64,000 bases of DNA from Rhizaria sp. SCN 62-66. Taxonomy: Eukaryota; Rhizaria, unplaced. Location of the stretch: positions 62,001-126,000 of the forward strand of contig MEDY01000030.1 of assembly GCA_001724265.1 (NCBI GenBank). Direction: 5' to 3'. The notes below the pieces were generated by a model. It saw only the letters and a program-made list of their open reading frames with translations, ran no database searches and was not told where the DNA came from. This document shows positions 13,698 through 23,824 of the stretch, in pieces (the stretch's first letter is position 1; each line of letters starts with the position of its first letter). The translations under genes were made by a program, and so were the position numbers.

Positions 13698-16600
13698 TGG
13701 TGAGTGCTGCTCTGGCCCCCGCGCCCGTGCCCGCTGTGGCCGCGGCGCTGCGCCCGTCGGTGCTTGTGGCACGGTCTCTGACGCCCGCCGTGACAATGGC
13801 CGCGCCCGGGACGGCTGCGAGCCGCGCCTCGACGCAGTCGCCCACTCGCTCTCACAGCCACGACCACGATCTCGGCCACGGTCACGGCCGCGGCCATAGC
13901 GGCCACGGCGGCTTCGGCCACAGCTTCGGTCTCAACCACGGCCACGGCCCCATCCTCAGCGTCAACATGCGGTCCCCCGCGCGGTCTCCAGCGCGATCCC
14001 CGGCGCGCTCCCCCGTGCGGTCCCCGCTGCTCGCGCCGGTCCGCGGGCCGCAGACGCCCTCGGTGGTGGTCCCCATGGCGGCGCGCGCGCTGCGGCGCAC
14101 GATGAGCGGCGACGACGACGAAGACGAGGATGAGATGGATTTCACATTGCCGCCACTCGCCATGCCGCCGCCCGGCACGCCGCCGCTGCGCGCGGACTCC
14201 CCCGACCGCGCCGCGCGCATGTTCAGAGGCGCGAACGCCGCCACCGCTGCCAACCCCGCCGCGGCCGCCGGGGGACACGCGCAGCGGCCGCAGCGGTCGC
14301 CGACGGTGGTGCCGCGCTCCGGGCTGGCGCTGGGCGGGATGCACGCGGTCAACGTGCTCGCGCCGGCGTCTGTGTCGATGGGCTCGCCAGTCCCGTTTGG
14401 CGGTGCGTCGCCCTTCGCATGCGCCTCACGCTCAGCCAGCGGCGGCGGCCACGGCCTCGGCTTTGGTGGCAGTTTCGGCGGCGGTGGCAGCAGTAGCGGG
14501 GTGACGAGCATGGGCAGTCCACTGCCAGTGAGTTTCGCGATGCCCGCGCCGCTGCCGCTCTCGTCCGTCACGTCCGACTCCGCCAACGACTCGGCGCAGT
14601 CCGCCCCCACCGCTCCCGGCGGCGGCGGCGGCGGCGGCACTAGCGCTGGCGCTGGCGCCGAGGACGTGACTGAGGTGGACACGGATACAGGATACCGCGC
14701 CGCGCCGCTGCTCCGTGCTCTCGCCCGCGGCGGCCGTGTCTCCTCTCTGCCGCCCGAGGCCTCGCACTCGCAGTCGCCGGGCCAGGCCCAGGGCCAGTCT
14801 GCGGCCGCGGGCGGGCGCGCGATGTTGGATCGCGACGGCGACGGGATCAACGGCAATAACGTCGCCGCGGGCAACGCCGACGGCGACGGCGCTGCGGCTG
14901 CTGCTGCGGCGACGGAGGGCATCGAAGCGCTCTCGTTGTCGCCCACCACGCGCGCTCGCTCCGGCGCCGGCCACGGCCTCGGCATCGGCGCTAGCCTCGG
15001 CATCGGCGTCGGCGCGAGCGCGGGCGCTGGCGGCGTTGGCGGCGTCGTCGGTGACTCTGCGCGCGCTGCGGTGACGCGCTCGCACAGTCTCAACTCGCGC
15101 GTGCTGCCGCCCTCGCAGTCTCTCATGATGGACGGTGACGGCAACGACCACGATCTCGAGGAGATGCCGCCTGCGCTCGCCGCGGTGGGCTCGCTGCCCG
15201 CCTGCGCCGCCACGGTCGCTGCGGACGTCGTCGCTGCCACCGCTGCCGGTGCCGGTGCCGGCGTTGGATCCAGTGCGAGCCTACTGCGGGCGCTGGGGCT
15301 GCCGTGTCTGCGCTCAGACGGCACGCACGAGCCATCTTGCTGCCACAACAGCCACACTGCCGCTGCTACTGCGGCGGCAGCGGCGGCGGCGAACGCGGGC
15401 GCGGCTGTGGCTGAGGGCCTGCGGGCCAGCTCGCTGCTGCCGCCACTCCACGGCGGCGGCCGTCGCAGCGGCGCCAGTGACTGTGCTAATGCTGCTGGTG
15501 CGCTCTCTGCGGGTGCACTGCAGAGCTGTGGCAGCGCCAGTGGAGGCTCGTCGTCGTCCTCGTCTTCTGCTTGTGTCTCTGTCGCCGCATCTGGGTTCTC
15601 TGGTAAGCCCGGCTCGGTCACGGACCCGGAGGCTTCGTTCCCGTCACTGCCGTCGTCGTCGTCGTCGTCATCGTCGTCATTGCAGCAACCGCAGTCCAGC
15701 TCCGCTCTTGTCGCTGCTGCTGCCGTCGCTACTGCTTCGACCTCAATCGACTCCGCGTCAGTGCCGAGTCCAGTCGATCTCGCGCGTTCGTGTCGGTTGC
15801 CCGCTGCGCCCGCCTCAGCCGCGGCCCCCGCCGTGTCGCAGCCCGGTTTAGCGGTTGACTTGGCGCCCAGCACTGCCGAAGACGACGAGGACGCCGCCGC
15901 CGCGGCCGCCGTGCTCTGGGCGTTGCGCTCATCCTTCGAGGAACAAGCGCTGCCACGCGTGCTCGAAGACCTCACCGCCGCCGCCGCAGCGACCGCCGCC
16001 GCCGCGACGGCCGCGTCCGCCGCCGCAGCCGCAGCGGACTGCAGCGGCGAGACCGTCGCCGTCACCGTGGATCCCGAGCCCCCGACCGCGGCGGCTATCG
16101 CCGGCGCTCTGTCGTCAGCGTGGTGGTCGTCGCCCGTCAGCCACAGCTGGCTGGCCACGGCGAGCGCGCCCGCTCGGTGGGTCGGCCGCGGCCGCGCGGT
16201 CGACGCGCGCGGGATCGTGCGCGAGCTCTTTGGCGCCAACAGCGGGGAACCGGTGCACGGAGGCACGACGGCCTCGCTCGTCATTGAGATCCGCGCACCG
16301 CCCTGCGTCGCTCCCGTCACACACGGCGGCGCGAACAACAACAGCATGGGTGATAATAACTACGACAATAATGCGGCTGATGACCCGCTGTTGCGCGTGA
16401 TTGACTACCGCTGCATTGGCGCTGCGGCGACACCCAAGCCTGGCGCCAGATTAAACCCGTCGTGCGCGGGCGCCGCGATCCTGGCTCGCCGCCGCGCCGC
16501 CGCCGCCGCCGAGGTCGCGGCCAACGCCGCCGTCGTCGCCGCCGCCGCCGGCCTGGCGCCAGGACCGCTTGACTCGACTGCGAGCTTCAGCAGCCCCGGC

Positions 16601-17770
16601 GCGAGCGGCGACTCCCCGTGTCCGACCGCCGCTGGCGACGCTGAGGCCGAGGCCGTGCCGCCCGACGCGTTGCTGTACCTGTTCCAGGACCGCGGGCTGG
16701 GCCCCGGCGTCGCGGCCACGCTTATCTGCGCCAACGTCGGCGACTCCACGGCGTGCTGCGTCACGGAGCCGCTGCCAAAGGCCAAACCGCTGCTCCTCGC
16801 ACAACGCGCCGCCGCGGCGTCAGCAGCGACGGCGGCAGCCTCCGCGACTGGCAACGGTAACGGCACTATGGCCGCCGCCGTCGCCGCCGCCGCTGGCGCT
16901 GGCGCTGCTGCTGGCGCTGCTGCTGCTGGCGCGGTGGCGGATGACCCGTGGCTGGTCCCGCGCCTGCTGTTCCTCAGCGAAGACCACGGTCCCGACAACC
17001 CTCGCGAGTACGCACGCGTGATGGCGCTGCCGGAGGACACGCACCCGGTGAAGCTGCTGTTTGTGTACGACCGCCGTGACGCCGGCGCGAAGCACCTGTG
17101 TCCGCGCGTGTTCGGCCCGGATGGGCAGCTGGATCGGCGCATCCTCGCCAGTCCGTGGTCGTTTGGGCTGCATCCAACCAACGTGCGGCAAGAGCCCGCA
17201 GCATACGCTGTGACGCCCGCGGGCGTGGGCGTGGACGCGACGTGCATTGCCATGACGCGCGCACTGGGCGATCTCTTCTCGCACCAGTTCGGGCTCACCT
17301 GGGAGCCGGCGATCTCGGTGACTGATGTGCCGGTGTACTGCGCGTACACCGTCTGCGTCGCCTCGGACGGCGTGTGGGACTGCTGGGGCTACCCAGACTG
17401 GGCCGTGGCGACGATCACGCTCGTAAAGAAGCACACACGGCAGTGGCACAAGCGCGAGCGCGAGCTGGAACGCGAGCGCGGCGCGGCGGCGGCGCCGACG
17501 GCCTCGCTCAGCGGCAGCGGCAGCGGCGTCGGCTGCAGCCCCCCCGGGTCCACCACCGGCGGCGGCGGTGTCGTCGCAGTGGCGTCGCCGGTACTGCTAA
17601 CCCGCGCGGCGGTTGAGGGCGCGGCCGTGCTGCCGCCGCAGCCGGACGTGGCCGCGCAGGCCGGTGCGGGGCTGATGCAGATGAGCCACGAACGCGCGGT
17701 GCAGAGTTTCGGTGCGCGTGGGTATGACGACAGCACGCTCGTCGTCTGGCACGGTGACGCGTATGTCTAA
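11012..17770 (+). CDS. PP2C-family (PPM) Ser/Thr phosphatase with giant internal insertion, two exons, one UAG codon
   Basis: Metal-dependent protein phosphatase, join(11012..11116, 11252..17770), 2,207 residues if UAG is sense. Exon 1 encodes 35 residues from ATG 11012. The intron 11117-11251 (GTACGT...TTCAG) keeps phase 0. PP2C motifs in order are: H-Q-[UAG]-D-S (the NQD motif), GVFDGHGG (about 11375-11400), HGGTTAS (about 16258), ANVGDST (about 16733), SEDHGPDNPREYAR (about 16977), TRALGD (about 17255), ASDGVWD (about 17361) and YDDSTLVV (about 17728). Between DGHGG and GGTTAS lies about 4.7 kb of in-frame Ala/Gly/Ser/His-rich low-complexity sequence, flanked by an exact 21-nt direct repeat. 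The core motifs are intact, so activity is plausible. Substrate is unknown. Without UAG decoding, the first in-frame ATG lies past DGHGG and the domain would be broken. Stop is TAA. Confidence 0.87.
11117..11251 (+). other. Spliceosomal intron (PP2C gene)
   Basis: 135 nt with donor GTACGT and a pyrimidine-rich TTTTTTTCAG acceptor. It is AT-rich and joins two phase-0 exons. Removing it links the ATG-initiated exon 1 to the exon carrying the NQD-like motif. Confidence 0.8.
11321..11323 (+). other. In-frame UAG codon at the conserved Gln of the PP2C NQD motif
   Basis: The context reads K-Q-H-Q-[TAG]-D-S-S, followed 18 codons later by GVFDGHGG. In PP2C proteins the residue before this Asp is Glu (MED) or Gln (NQD). 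A glutamine reading restores the motif, whereas leucine would not fit. Confidence 0.88.
11505..11525 (+). repeat. 21-nt direct repeat flanking the PP2C insertion, left copy
   Basis: Encodes the end of RAALRELFGA. Exactly identical to 16218-16238, and in the same reading frame (spacing 4,713 nt, 1,571 codons). Confidence 0.9.
16218..16238 (+). repeat. 21-nt direct repeat flanking the PP2C insertion, right copy
   Basis: Encodes VRELFGA just before NSGEPVHGGTTAS. Identical over 21 nt to 11505-11525. Collapsing one repeat plus the intervening DNA would leave a contiguous, ordinary-looking PP2C sequence. Confidence 0.9.
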
Positions 17771-18511
17771 TTAGAGTTGAAACCCGATGGCGTAACAGTG
17801 ATGTCGATATGCGTGGTTGGTCCCTCTGCCTGTCTTGTCTTTGTTTTAAAAGTGGTGTCTCTCTTTACCTCGAGAGCTCTCTGTCCTGTTTTGTTCCCGT
17901 CTTACATTATTTTGTGATCTCAGGTTGTCGCATGTCTTTTTTTTAGGAGTCAGAAAGTGCCTGTTTATATTAGATTCAATGTTATATTTGTACATGTATC
18001 ATTAATTTATTATCGCCTGTTGTTGATTGTATCCTTATTATCATATATCAGCTTCTTTTAGTTAGCTCTGTTTGTTCATCTTCTTTCCTGCTGTGTGTGC
18101 GTGGCGGCTTCTCGGGTTTCAATGCTGAAACTTGTGCCTTCCATAGCGTTCTGTGCAGTCAGTCAAAAATGGCCACGTTGTATTGTCAATTGACAAAATA
18201 TCCACCGTGCTACACCACCAAACATTTCCCGTGACGACCGTGGTGCTGCCACACAAGCTTGTGATTGCGTGTCGCTGCTTTTGGCCTTCTTCTGCGACTT
18301 TTGCTGGCGTGTTGGGGCTCTCGCAGTGACGCTTATGACACAGTCAATGAGGCAATCACAGCGACAACAAAAAATGGAACGATATTAGATGTACATTCCA
18401 TGCTATGAAATACAAAACAAATAGTGAAAAATACATCAATAAATAGCTTTTTGTTTTCCTCAAACCTTTAATAAGCATTCTTGTCTGCGTCGATGAGTTC
18501 GTTCACGCCCC
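17771..18511. other. Convergent 3' spacer between PP2C and ThrRS
   Basis: AT-rich and pyrimidine-tract rich, with no supported ORF. AATAAA at 18438-18443 on the plus strand could be a PP2C poly(A) signal, and TTTATT at 18006-18011 could serve the minus-strand gene. If both are used the 3' UTRs overlap. Confidence 0.55.
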
Positions 18512-21421
18512 TCACTGCTGCTTAAAGCCCTGTCCACTCTCCTTTTCCTCCTCAATGCGTGCGATAAAGTTCGCCAGTGGCTCAGGCTTGGGCTCCTCGC
18601 CAATCACACCGCGCGCGCGCACGCTGACAGCGCCCGTCTGCGCCTCTGCCTCACCGACAACGAGGATGTAGTTATATTGCAGCGCCTGCGACATGCGCAC
18701 CTGCTTCGCAAGCGTCAACCCGGCGTCGGCGGCGTCGGCGTAGAAGCCCTTATCGCGCAACGTCTTGGCGACGGAGCCCGCGTAGTCTGCGTAGCACGGC
18801 GCGACGGCGCAGACGGCAACATGGCGAGGCGAGAGCCACAGCGGCAGACGGCCAAGCGTGTGCTCCAGCACAACGGCGAGGAAACGCTCGACGGAGCCGA
18901 GGATCGCGCGGTGGATCATCACGGGCGTCTGCTCCGTGCCGTCGGCGGCGCGGTACTTAAGCCCGAAGCGGCGCGGCAGGTTGAAATCGAGCTGGATTGT
19001 CGCGCACTGATGCAGGCGGCCCAGCGCGTCGCGGACAGTGACATCCACCTTAGGCCCGTAGAACGCGCCGTCGCCGGGGTTCAACCCCCACTTGCCGGCG
19101 CCGACCGCGGCGTCGAGGCACTCGGCGAGGGTCTGCTCCGCGGCGTCCCACCCGGCCAGCTCGCCGATGTACTTCTCGGGTCGCGTCGACAGGCGGAAGT
19201 GAAACGGGAAGCCGAACGCGCCGTAGACGTCGCGGATGAACTGCACGCAGTCGGCTAACTCACCGCGAAGCTGTTCAGGCGTACAGAAGATGTGCGCGTC
19301 GTCTTGGGAAAACGCGCGCACGCGGGTGAGGCCGGACAGCGCGCCGGAGACTTCATTGCGGTGTAATCCGCCGAAATCAGCGACGCGGAGCGGGAGATCG
19401 CGGTATGAATGCGCGCTGGCGCCGAAGAGAACGCAGTGGCCGGGACAGTTCATTGGCTTCAGAGCCTGCGTCGAGGTCGCGTTGTCCAGACTGCCGTTAC
19501 CACTTACTGGCACGGCAGCTGCGGTTCGACTGTGGCTAGGACTATTGTGACCGTGACTGCAAGAGTGTTCCTCAGTCGCTGCGGGCTGAGTGCCCGCGGC
19601 GAAAAGACCGTGGGCGGCGCCAGGAGCGGCAGCCAGTGCGCCAGTGCACTGCAGCTCCTCGTCCCGCAGCGGCGCCTGCGGCTCAGCCTCAGTAGAAACA
19701 GCATTAGCAGTCTTAACAGTCGCACTCGCTGTCGCAGGAGCGGGCTTAGAGGGCGTAGCAGCAGCAGATGAGGGGTCTGATGAGTGCCCCGCAGAGACGT
19801 AAAACATGTCATCCTGGTACTTATCCCAGTGCCCCGACTGCTGCCACAGCGACTTATCAAACACCTGCGGCGTCCGCACTTCGGAAAACCCGCGGCGGCG
19901 GTAGTGGCGGCGCATGAACTCCACTAACGCGTTGTACACACGAGTGCCGTGGGGGAGGAAGAACGCGGAGCCGGGTGAAACGGGGTGGAACATGAACAGC
20001 GACAGCTCGCGTCCTAACCGGCGGTGGTCAGCCTTCTCGGCGTTCTTGACCGCGGTTTGCCAGTCTGCGAAGAGTGAGTCGGACGGAAACGCCATACCGT
20101 ACACGCGCTGAACAGTGCGCGACTCGTGGGGCGGAGACTGCAGCGCACCGCCGGCCCCCGCGGCGGCGCCCGCGCCCGCGACTGAGGCCGCCAGCGCGGT
20201 CGCGGCCACGTCGCCCGCGGGGGAAGCGGCGGACGCGGCGGCGGCGGCCAGCGCGGCGGCGACGTCGGCGCCGGCGGGGACGGGCAAAGGAGCGTGCAAT
20301 AGTGAAGATGAGGTCTTGTGGGCAATGATCGCGGTCTTGGGGATGCGGCCTGTGGACGGGACGTGGGGGCCGCGGCACAGGTCGACGAGGGGACCGCAGC
20401 GGTACAGTGACACAGTCGGCTCCTCAGAAGCGCTCGACGCAGACGCAGAGGCGGAGGCAGAATCTGCGTTTGCATTAGTCGCGCAGGGGGAAGAGACTCC
20501 CGCGGCGGCAATGCGGTCGAGAATCTGCTGCTTGAACGGATTTCCGGCAAACACCTTCCGCGCAAACGCGATCGGCACGTCAATGCGCTCAAACGGCTGG
20601 TCGAACGTCACGGCCTGGCGGCACACCTTCGTGACTGCAGGGAGATCATCGAGCGAGATCGTGCGCGCCGCGCCGGTGGTTTTGTCGTGCAGGAGTGCGT
20701 CATAGAAGAACCCGCCGTCAGCGAGCGCGGGGCCGTCGGAGAGGTGGACGAGTGCGTCGCGGTATTGGAACTCGAGGGCTTGGCCGAGAACGTGTGCCGC
20801 AGAGTGCCAGAGCGTCGAGGAACCCGTGGGGGTGGTGAAGTCCTGCAGGTCAACCACGGCGCCGGGGGCTAACGAAACCGGGAGAGGACGGGAGAGGTCC
20901 CAGGGCTCGCCGGCGACAACGGCGACCAGTGCAGAGGCAACCGCGGAGGCTACGTCGGGCGATTTAGCGGCGGCAGAGGCGGGCAGAGAGGCGAGAAGCG
21001 ACTGCGCGGTGGTCACGCCCGGCTCGGCGCTGACCTCGCACAGGGGCGCGCCGTTAAAGGCCAGCGACACGCGCACGGGCGCGGGGGAAGCAGCGGACGC
21101 GTGAGGGGGGTTGGCGGCCACGAACGAGTCCCACAGGGCCATACGGGTGAGCCACTGAGTCGGCAGCGCCTCTTTCGGCAGCGAGCCTGTGAATAAGGGA
21201 AAGAGATAAAGACAAATAAAGATATTAAAAGGATACATTAAAGTGCGGTTTACGATGCATATCACAATTGAAAGTATAAAGCGTGATGGCGACGTACTGT
21301 AATAGGTCTTAGCAGACTTTTGTTGGGAGGCAGCAGGCGTGGGAGCAGCAGAAGAAAAAGTGCGCAGTGCCGCTGACCGCAGAGGAAGTGCATGCGCGCG
21401 ACGTGCAAATCGGCTCAACAT
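18512..21421 (-). CDS. Threonyl-tRNA synthetase, probable mitochondrial targeting, two exons
   Basis: Class II aminoacyl-tRNA synthetase charging tRNA-Thr; complement(join(18512..21186, 21298..21421)), 932 residues. The N-terminus MLSRFARRAHALPLRSAALRTFSS-type is Arg/Ala/Ser-rich and acid-free, typical of a mitochondrial presequence. TGS-like domain (VRVSLAFNGAPLCEVSAEPG) follows, then the second additional domain with HSAAH and CRGPH zinc-site motifs. The catalytic core carries LKPMNCPGHC, motif 2 (GLHRNEVSGALSGLTRVRAF with QDDAHIFC) and motif 3 (PVMIHRAILGSVERF). The C-terminal anticodon-binding domain begins near HVAVCAVAPC. Two low-complexity insertions are odd: one after the CRGPH region (about 20120-20310) and about 105 residues between MFYV and LKPMNCPGHC (about 19472-19790). 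Only one ThrRS is visible here, so dual cytosolic use cannot be judged. Stop TGA. Confidence 0.93.
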   Translation of the reverse strand: MLSRFARRAHALPLRSAALRTFSSAAPTPAASQQKSAKTYYSTSPSRFILSIVICIVNRTLMYPFNIFICLYLFPLFTGSLPKEALPTQWLTRMALWDSFVAANPPHASAASPAPVRVSLAFNGAPLCEVSAEPGVTTAQSLLASLPASAAAKSPDVASAVASALVAVVAGEPWDLSRPLPVSLAPGAVVDLQDFTTPTGSSTLWHSAAHVLGQALEFQYRDALVHLSDGPALADGGFFYDALLHDKTTGAARTISLDDLPAVTKVCRQAVTFDQPFERIDVPIAFARKVFAGNPFKQQILDRIAAAGVSSPCATNANADSASASASASSASEEPTVSLYRCGPLVDLCRGPHVPSTGRIPKTAIIAHKTSSSLLHAPLPVPAGADVAAALAAAAASAASPAGDVAATALAASVAGAGAAAGAGGALQSPPHESRTVQRVYGMAFPSDSLFADWQTAVKNAEKADHRRLGRELSLFMFHPVSPGSAFFLPHGTRVYNALVEFMRRHYRRRGFSEVRTPQVFDKSLWQQSGHWDKYQDDMFYVSAGHSSDPSSAAATPSKPAPATASATVKTANAVSTEAEPQAPLRDEELQCTGALAAAPGAAHGLFAAGTQPAATEEHSCSHGHNSPSHSRTAAAVPVSGNGSLDNATSTQALKPMNCPGHCVLFGASAHSYRDLPLRVADFGGLHRNEVSGALSGLTRVRAFSQDDAHIFCTPEQLRGELADCVQFIRDVYGAFGFPFHFRLSTRPEKYIGELAGWDAAEQTLAECLDAAVGAGKWGLNPGDGAFYGPKVDVTVRDALGRLHQCATIQLDFNLPRRFGLKYRAADGTEQTPVMIHRAILGSVERFLAVVLEHTLGRLPLWLSPRHVAVCAVAPCYADYAGSVAKTLRDKGFYADAADAGLTLAKQVRMSQALQYNYILVVGEAEAQTGAVSVRARGVIGEEPKPEPLANFIARIEEEKESGQGFKQQ
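21187..21297 (-). other. Spliceosomal intron (ThrRS), 111 nt, in-frame and stop-free
   Basis: Minus-strand donor GTACGT, acceptor TTATTCACAG, phase 1. The length is a multiple of three and has no stop in frame, so retention would add 37 mostly hydrophobic residues between the presequence and the enzyme. The low GC and the splice signals argue that it is an intron. Confidence 0.78.
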
Positions 21422-21798
21422 TTTGAATGCGTCCTAAAATCAGGGGAACCTGCGTTATGCAGCCTAGCGTCGATCTAAGGCGACTTCTTATCGGTTAGAA
21501 ATCTCGCTAGGGTGCCCTCGGTCGAGTCCTGCTGAGTGGCTCGAACGGCTATGTCTTAACTTTCATTGACATGTCTGCCTCACATGGTCCGATAACTGTG
21601 ACAGTAATCGGGCTGCGTATACTTTTTATGTGTTTATTGTCTTTTTTTTTAATTATCCTTCTAAACTTGACTGTCTGGCTCACCATCCGACTTCCAGGTC
21701 CAGCTGCTTTAGCTGTTACTCCTTCATCGCTCACCCGCTCGCCTCACTCATGCCTGCATACGCTCTCTTTCGCCAATCTTGCCCGCTGAAGCAGACTC
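21422..21798. other. Divergent promoter region between ThrRS and the CFAP20-domain gene
   Basis: No supported coding sequence. Contains a stretch at 21450-21540 loosely resembling a tRNA B box, which I do not accept as a tRNA, and T-rich sequence near 21640-21660. Probably holds both 5' UTRs and promoters. Confidence 0.5.
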
Positions 21799-22766
21799 AT
21801 GTCTGACTTAGATCTAACGAAGTACTTCGTTGCGTTTCCCCGTCAGTACGTTCACAAAGGCTTCGACTGTGACCATATCTCTCTCCTGCTCGTCGACATG
21901 ACTCATTCGCTGTCTGTCTTTTCTATTCACTTACTGCACGCCTTTGATGTTGCTCACGTACGTCTGATTTCTTGATATTATGTTTTATCCGTAGTGCCAC
22001 TGATGCTGCACAGAGCGTGACCGGCTGGGTCATCAGCGACGTTCTCCAGTCCCATTCCTCTAACTCCCCCGCTACCGCTGCCATCACAGACGCGTCCGGC
22101 CCCGGCACCGAAGCCTGCGACGTCGAGCTCGTCGCCGACGCCCAGCTCCCCGGCGCGCACATTCTGCGCGTGTCCGCAGCCGCGGGCGCCAGCCGCAGCG
22201 CCGTCGCCGCCGGCCGTGTGTTCGTCCAGTTCCCCGACCCTACTATGGGGCTTTCTCTCGACGTCCCGCTGCCACTGCTCGTACTCATCATGCGCGCCGA
22301 CGCCGGGTTCTGCGCGGTCGAGGCCGCCGTGGCCACCTCGGCGGGCCCGCGCACGGTGACCGTGAGCACCCGTCAGTCCGCCGTCCGCGTCAAGGCCACG
22401 GCGGTGTCGGCCCCTCTGTCACTGTGTGACAACGGGGAGTGGGGTGTCGCGGTGGTTGATCTCGCGTACCTCGTCGCACAGGCCTTCGTCCAACCCACGA
22501 GTACTCCCACAGGTACCGCTGCGAGTACCGTGGTGACGGGGTTACGTGCTCCGGCGCCAGCGCGGTACGTGCACTGCGAACGCGTGCGCATTCACCCCGA
22601 CTGCCGCGTCGCTGCAGTGTATTTCGCCGCGCAGGCGGAAGCGTTTGACCGGTTACCGGCTGTGGTCCGCGCGCAGTGTGCCGCGCTTGCGCCTTCTAGT
22701 GCGCAACACGGCCACAACCAGCAGCATAATCAGCAGCAACAGCAAGGCGTGTGGGCGCCGCAGTGA
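21799..22766 (+). CDS. CFAP20-domain protein (divergent, BUG22-like), two exons
   Basis: Proposed join(21799..21845, 21995..22766), 272 residues, stop TGA. Exon 2 aligns by eye with the CFAP20 domain family (axonemal microtubule-associated proteins). Matching blocks are LSLDVPLPLLVLIMRADAGF (family: LGIKLPFLVMIIKNLKKYF), STRQSAVRVKATAVSAPLSL ([20 protein letters not shown]), NGEWGVAVVDLAYLVAQAF and VRIHPDCRVAAVYF (VQIHANCRIRRVYF), followed by LP. The 3' end is a short Gln/His tail. The N-terminal part is poorly conserved. The exon 1 boundary is uncertain: donor GTACGT at 21846 with acceptor GTAG at 21994 keeps frame, but donor 21958 with acceptor 22013 also does. The family role is in cilia and flagella; use in this organism is inferred. 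It is divergently placed to ThrRS. Confidence 0.75.
21846..21994 (+). other. Probable intron (CFAP20-domain gene)
   Basis: 149 nt with donor GTACGT and acceptor ATCCGTAG, phase 2. An alternative in-frame pairing is 21958-22013 (56 nt), also starting with GTACGT. Confidence 0.55.
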
Positions 22767-23824
22767 GAGACAGACGAGTTGCACTGATCAAAGAGAGTAA
22801 AGAGAGTGATGTGAGTAAAAACACAGGCAAGATGCACTACGTCATCATCCTCGATTGTATTGTGATCATACGCAAAGGATGCAATTAGTCACTATTCTGT
22901 CGCGTTAAAGGCGTGTGAGCAAGTGTTTTGGCCGGTCGGTCGTGTGACGTTGGGCCAGGCACGACGGCTCATTAGGCTCATTAGCTTTAGCCATTGGAAT
23001 ACATAGTCTTTCAGAATTGATCATCTCATGTTATTTCATCTATTTTTCTTCAAAAACAATTTTATGGAGCTAATAAATCCGAATGCTTGTCATAATGTAT
23101 CATAGTTTCGAATATCGACTCGTGTGTGAATACACACTGGTCTCAAACATCGTATTGCGTGAGTTCGGCAACGTGATTGAGTTTTGAACAAGAAGACGGC
23201 GCAGAAACGGTTTAAGTGCCCCTCCAGCAATCCGAGCCAAAGTGCGGCCGACTTGAAGACGAAGAAATTATGAAAAAGACGGACGACGCAGATACAGAAC
23301 TAAATAAGAACGAGGAACAAAACTGGGAACACATTAAGCGCAGCGGCCTTCGTCGGCACTCAGGATTAAGCCACCGAAGATACCATCAGCGGACCAGTCC
23401 AGACCTCTAGCTGCAACATCTGTGGGGGCGCTGCAGCCGTAGACATTTCTAGCCGTAGACGCTTCTCTCTGGGGCTTCAGACATATCGGGCGGCGGATTG
23501 AGATGGAAGACGCATGCATGCCGTGGAGATAAGTCGGAATCTGCAATAGTTGCACCCTCACGACAGAATTGGAGACTATTAACTCGTAGCTCACGCAAAT
23601 GGCCCTTCAATAATTAACTGAACATAAATGTGCGAAGAGCGACAGCAGATGGGATGGCAAGCGGGCGGTGTTAGTTTCGCGTTACTCCGCCCTACCCGTC
23701 GCGCAGACTAAATGACTGGCTAATTCATCGTGACGCACAGTCGCTGACCCCTGACACTGAGATCAATTCGCCTCACCAGGCGAACTGGCCAGCGCGCTGA
23801 ACATCAACAGAAACAGAGTGAAAC
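22767..23824. other. Convergent intergenic spacer
   Basis: Lies between the CFAP20-domain gene and the DinB-like gene. It contains AATAAA at 23072-23077 (possible poly(A) signal for the plus gene) and mixed-composition sequence without a convincing gene. An open frame near 23216-23616 would need three UAG readings in about 110 codons and lacks coding composition. Confidence 0.55.

Noticed and set aside
13882-16347. Long minus-strand open frame (over 800 codons) opposite PP2C
   Set aside because: Shadow of GC-rich low-complexity sequence. The plus strand has the phosphatase motifs and the antisense protein shows none. The same applies to minus frames at 44954-46552, 45070-46353 and 53461-55035.
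21450-21540. Stretch with GGTCGAGTCC and CTAAGGCG, resembling tRNA B and A box pieces
   Set aside because: The T loop is one base short, no D-arm GG or consistent acceptor and anticodon stems can be drawn, and the possible anticodon loop is eight bases. Not a credible tRNA.
23216-23616. Open frame if TAG is sense (contains a Lys/Glu-rich stretch)
   Set aside because: Needs three TAGs in about 110 codons, against five in 18,600 elsewhere. It lacks GC-rich third positions and has no homology I recognise.
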